From assembly GCA_002633025.1 (NCBI GenBank), contig NMRB01000569.1, positions 158,188 through 222,187 of the forward strand: a DNA stretch of 64,000 nucleotides. The letters run 5' to 3'. Shown here piece by piece: positions 60,705-64,000 of this stretch. Made by a program: the position numbers and the translations under genes. Positions within the stretch are counted from its first letter, which is position 1. Each line of letters opens with the position of its first letter. The notes under the pieces are model-generated. The model saw only the letters and a program-made list of their open reading frames with translations, made no database searches and was not told the origin of the DNA. This stretch comes from Notospermus geniculatus (Eukaryota; Nemertea; Pilidiophora; Heteronemertea; Lineidae).

Positions 60705-62345
60705 TTACTGGCCTGGCGTGCCTGGGAGTGCACCGAAATTGAACGTAACAGTGGAGTTATTCAAAGTCGGACAAAAGTTGAATGCCCTGGTGCTCTCAGT
60801 AGATGTGGTAACTGTGAGTGTTTGGTGTTGACTGTTTGACAAGACACGTGCTTCTTCATTGAGAAGGTCAACATCTGAAATGTCATCCATGATGTCCATC
60901 TGAAAATCCAATGGCATGACAGTTTCACAATCAGACACGGAATCCTGGCCTGCAACTGTTGTGGTCGATGCACATGGGGTACTCGTGGTACTGGTACCAA
61001 GTCCTGCAGACTTCGATAGAGTTTCAGAAATCTTTCGCTTCTTTGATTCACTCAATGCATGTGAATATGAACGAATCGAATTTTCAGACTTGTGTCCACT
61101 TGTGCGCATTATGTGGCGGGCTTCAAATCCTGCGTTGTCCAGGGTAGTGATGTGTGTTGCCCGAACAGAGTGGTTAGTGTAGAACTTTGACAGTTTGGCA
61201 CGAGATGATATGTCCTTCATCATGACAGCGAGTGTGTTTTTTCCTATGGGTCTGTTACAGTACCACGTGTCATCATCAAAAAAGGAGTCCAGTGGCCTCT
61301 GCCACAGGCATTCACATGTGGGGTTTAACTTCGAAATATACTTCTCAAATGAAGCAACTGGACACTTTGGGTCACCCTGTAACTCATACAGTCGTGTCCG
61401 AGGGGCCATCTTTTTCAGTGTGATTTTTGTCTGCTTCATCAACAGCCTGAAATGTGAAGAACACTATAGAATCACAGTCATGAGAGTAGAGTGAAAATTA
61501 GATTTGAGATAGAAATGGTGTGTTGCATCTGTGTGCTACTTCCTATTGACTCCTCTTTAGGCTGCAGGGTTTCAGATTGCCAATGTCACAATAATTTCCC
61601 AGAACAGTTTTGGTTAGTTTGGTTATTTTTGGTCAAGCTTGAACCCTGAACTGACTGAATTACAAAACAGTTTGATGGATGGATCATAGCAGGTCCTGCA
61701 GGCAGAAAAGACAATGATATCTAGCAAGTACTTGCCTGGAAGACATATTGTTTGCCCGAAGCATCTTTGCCCACTTGGAAGGTTTTCTTCGTCATTTCCC
61801 TGCCGCGTCGACAGAAGTAGAACATCAGTTCGAACCATACTTTACATTGGAGCCCTACAGGTGTATCAGTACGGAACACACTGCAACTGTCACTATACAG
61901 CTTTTGGATGTCTTCTTCACAAATGGGGGGATAGTGTGAAGTACCACCCATCCCTTTCTGCTTCAAATTCTTCAACACCGCTTTGTAAACTTCTTGCGAG
62001 GTATGGAATTCTTCCTCATTGTTGATGTCCATACCTGCATTATCTTTGATCAATTTGGCTAGGCCATACTTAATGCTCTGGAAGGCATTTTTCTTATAAA
62101 GTTCACCTGGCTGACCATCATCTGCCGGGGTCTTCCTGATACTGGCATAGAACAGCCTCAGCTTCTCATTTAATTCTGCTCTCGAGAAGAGTAAGAAGCT
62201 TGTTTCAAACCCATTCTCCCTCAAAAAACTCAAAAATTTTCCTGGACTTCTCCATCACTCTTTTTGTGGACTCGCTGTCTTTAGCCTGGAGTAAATTTGA
62301 GATGTCATCTTCTGACACCACAAGATACCTTGAGTTTGCCATCTT
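60705..62345 (-). pseudogene. Crypton-type tyrosine recombinase (DUF3504-like) gene, frameshifted
   Basis: It begins at about 62345 with MANSRYLVVSEDDISNLLQA. It shifts frame at a T6 run near 62232, and continues with FETSFLLFSRAELNEKLRLF, a long N-terminal domain, and CKVWFELMFYFCRRGREM to 61735. A GC-AG intron follows (CAG|GCAAGT near 61733). The catalytic part (61442-60705) has CPVASFEKYISKLNP, FYTNHSVRATHITTLDNAGF, RHIMRTSGHKSENSIRSYSH: the R, HxxR, GHxS and Tyr of tyrosine recombinases in the Crypton style. Near 61400 a second frame change lies between a KNHTEK-like stretch and RTRLYELQGDP. A serine/threonine-rich tail ends it. Cryptons insert by tyrosine recombination without target duplication. 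The gene lies inside the presumed GPCR intron. Confidence 0.75.
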
Positions 62346-62405
62346 GACAGTGCAGTGTGGCTTTGGCCAGAAAGGACTAGGCCTAGCAGACGACACTGAA
62401 TGCAC

Positions 62406-63190
62406 TGCAGCAAATGAAGAGAAGCCAAGGCCAAGCTAACACTGGCTAAAAAGCCAAAGAAAAACACAACTTAACCTTTTAAAAAAATTCCTTACTTATT
62501 CCACGATTAATTAATACAGAATAAATTCGGGAAATCCATCCTTTAGGGTATGAATGCGTTGTGAGGAGGCCCACCTCCTCCTCCATCGTCAAGTCCATCC
62601 CATCCTGACACCACTCCACTCACCGTGCATGCGTGGTGCTGTCCGAGAATAGATCAAAATCCAACAATTGAAGCAAGCCCGATAAAATCGCTTAAAAATA
62701 CCGAAATAATGTCAAAGGCTGCATTCATAATAGCGCCAACCCCTTGAACGACTATAGTGTGACATAAAACAAACCGCTGATAATCGAATTAGTCCCTACA
62801 ATTTTCAATTTAGGCGTGATTTTAGAGGACAAAAACCTGACTTCGGAATCAGAGCCGCCATGATGGCCGACTTGTTCGGTGATTTTGCGGCCGTTGCGGC
62901 GCCACTGTCATGGTCATTCGTAAGCTTGGGCTGCATTATTTGCCGTCAGTTATTGTATTGGTCAAATTGAATATTTTAACTTTAACCTAAGTATGTTTTT
63001 ATTGCTATCGCCCCGCGAACTCTGGATGTTTTGTGGGGTTTTGCCTTCTGTCGATAGGCCTATCCGACAATCACAACACCACCGGGCGACATTTCACGAA
63101 ATGTCGCACTTTTGTGACGTCACAAGCGGGTTACATTTCAAAATTCATCATTGTCACGTGTGCGGTCTGAACCAATCACATTCACGGAAA
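62406..63190. other. Intronic/intergenic, no gene recognised
   Basis: Includes an 18-bp dyad 'gacatttcacgaaatgtc' at about 63089-63106 and a CRE-like 'tgtgacgtcacaa' at about 63113. No coding feature. Confidence 0.5.
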
Positions 63191-63195
63191 CTTAC

Positions 63196-63917
63196 TTGAG
63201 GTACGGGATTATGAAAATGTTACAAATTGTGATACCAATAAATGGTATACCGGCGTACATTACAATACGTATAACGGGCCATTCGATGAAGTAAAACATA
63301 AAATTATTTGGTAAAATTTTAAAAGCAACACCACAACCTCCACTATATTCTTGATAAATTCTTAAGTATACAAGGAGGTGAGAATTCAATGAAAAGATAA
63401 AAAGGAACATACCAGTCACGACGATACACACGAACCTCTTTGAGAAGATAGATCGGGCCTTTAAAGGAAACACAACACATATCACCCTCTCCAATGTGAC
63501 CATGAAGACGCACCATGATGAGAACATCAATGTGAACTCCGTCAGAAAAAGATTGGTTTTACACAGGTAATTCGATTGCATTCTTATCACGATTTCGTAA
63601 GCATTCTCAAGAACGAAGTCAAGGAAGCCGGTGTAGAGGACGGCTAGATCAGTAACAGCGAGAGTTATCAGGACGATACGGGTGGAGATGCTACCCAAGT
63701 CTCCACTAGATACCACCCAAATCGTCGTGATATTAAAAATTGTGCCCAGTGCAATTATTACAGGGCAAATGTATGTCACAATAAACCATGCTACATTGGC
63801 TTCCCAGATGTAATATGCTACCAGTAGTGTCAGAGATAAACGAATATGTTCCGCAGTCGTGTTTGCCGTTACGAGGTTGGCCATTGTCAAACTATGAAGG
63901 CGTAGTACCGTATACAA
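63196..63917 (-). CDS. Class A (rhodopsin-family) GPCR, first coding exon (TM1-TM5)
   Basis: About 240 residues. An N-terminus with an N-glycosylation site (NTT) precedes TM1 (VTYICPVIIALGTIFNITTI), TM2 (IVLITLAVTDLAVLYTGFLD, with the conserved Asp) and the TM3 end SSWCVFMVTLERVICVVFP (ERxxxVxxP in place of DRYxxxxxP). TM4 (CIVVTGMFLFIFSLNSHLLV) and TM5 (RIVMYAGIPFIGITICNIF) follow. Cysteines before TM3 and in the second loop are in place for the usual disulfide. The exon ends before a consensus GTAAGT donor (63195-63190) in phase 2. The start may be 63917 or the next ATG at 63884. It resembles peptide-type receptors; the ligand is unknown. The putative last exon is at 48357-48524. Confidence 0.85.
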
Positions 63918-64000
63918 TGTGTACCATATAAATCATAGTCAAAACTGCCTTCGCGAATAGGGCTCCTGCACGATTTTGCGAAGTGATGAACTGTAGAAAG

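Overview
The window looks like nuclear DNA of a marine invertebrate, perhaps a deuterostome (echinoderm, hemichordate or lancelet type). This rests on spliced exons with GT/AG signals, very dense and diverse transposons, frequent TAGGCCTA-type words, and exons of families common in such genomes (class A GPCR, THAP, SAP/SWIM). Lineage is inference; no species-diagnostic gene is present. A ~540-base N gap (40610-41153) and single Ns at 10912, 45846 and 54482 mark assembly joins, and three of these four lie beside duplicated sequence.

Layout. 1-2170: 3' part of a Penelope-like retroelement (RT plus GIY-YIG). 2323-6049: large fold-back element with CAGGGTG ends, carrying a perfect 210-bp palindrome. 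6.1-11.6 kb: Tc1-like fragment, pogo-like non-autonomous element, and an inverted pair of zinc-finger-like exons split by repeats. 11.5-15.0 kb: five different tandem arrays. 15.12-27.11 kb: a GC-rich Polinton/Maverick-type virus-like element. 28.5-33.1 kb: fold-back elements (mariner-like, TTAA-flanked, and others). 33.5-42.4 kb: a probable TIR element with a SAP-SWIM gene entering from the left and an unlisted two-exon THAP gene from the right. Its middle holds a very AT-rich, intronless, virus-like block that runs into the gap. 42.8-52.7 kb: tRNA-like repeats, MITEs and satellite-like arrays. 48.36-63.9 kb: first and last exons of a GPCR on the minus strand. Its introns would hold a CR1/L2/Jockey-type LINE broken by two copies of a 1.2-kb element, and a damaged Crypton-type tyrosine recombinase gene.

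The most notable system is the Polinton-type element. Its morphogenesis module is recognisable: integrase, major capsid protein, a capsid-associated protein, FtsK/HerA-type packaging ATPase, and several small conserved virion-type proteins. Its replication protein is one 1213-residue chain joining a B-family polymerase palm, an SF1 helicase and a C-terminal HNH nuclease. That is not the canonical Polinton polymerase layout. Short TATA-like words sit just upstream of most start codons. The element is damaged: a frameshift in the capsid gene, a frameshift in the last gene, loss of the right end, and no adenain-type protease seen. The second notable system is the ~8.9-kb SAP-SWIM/THAP element.
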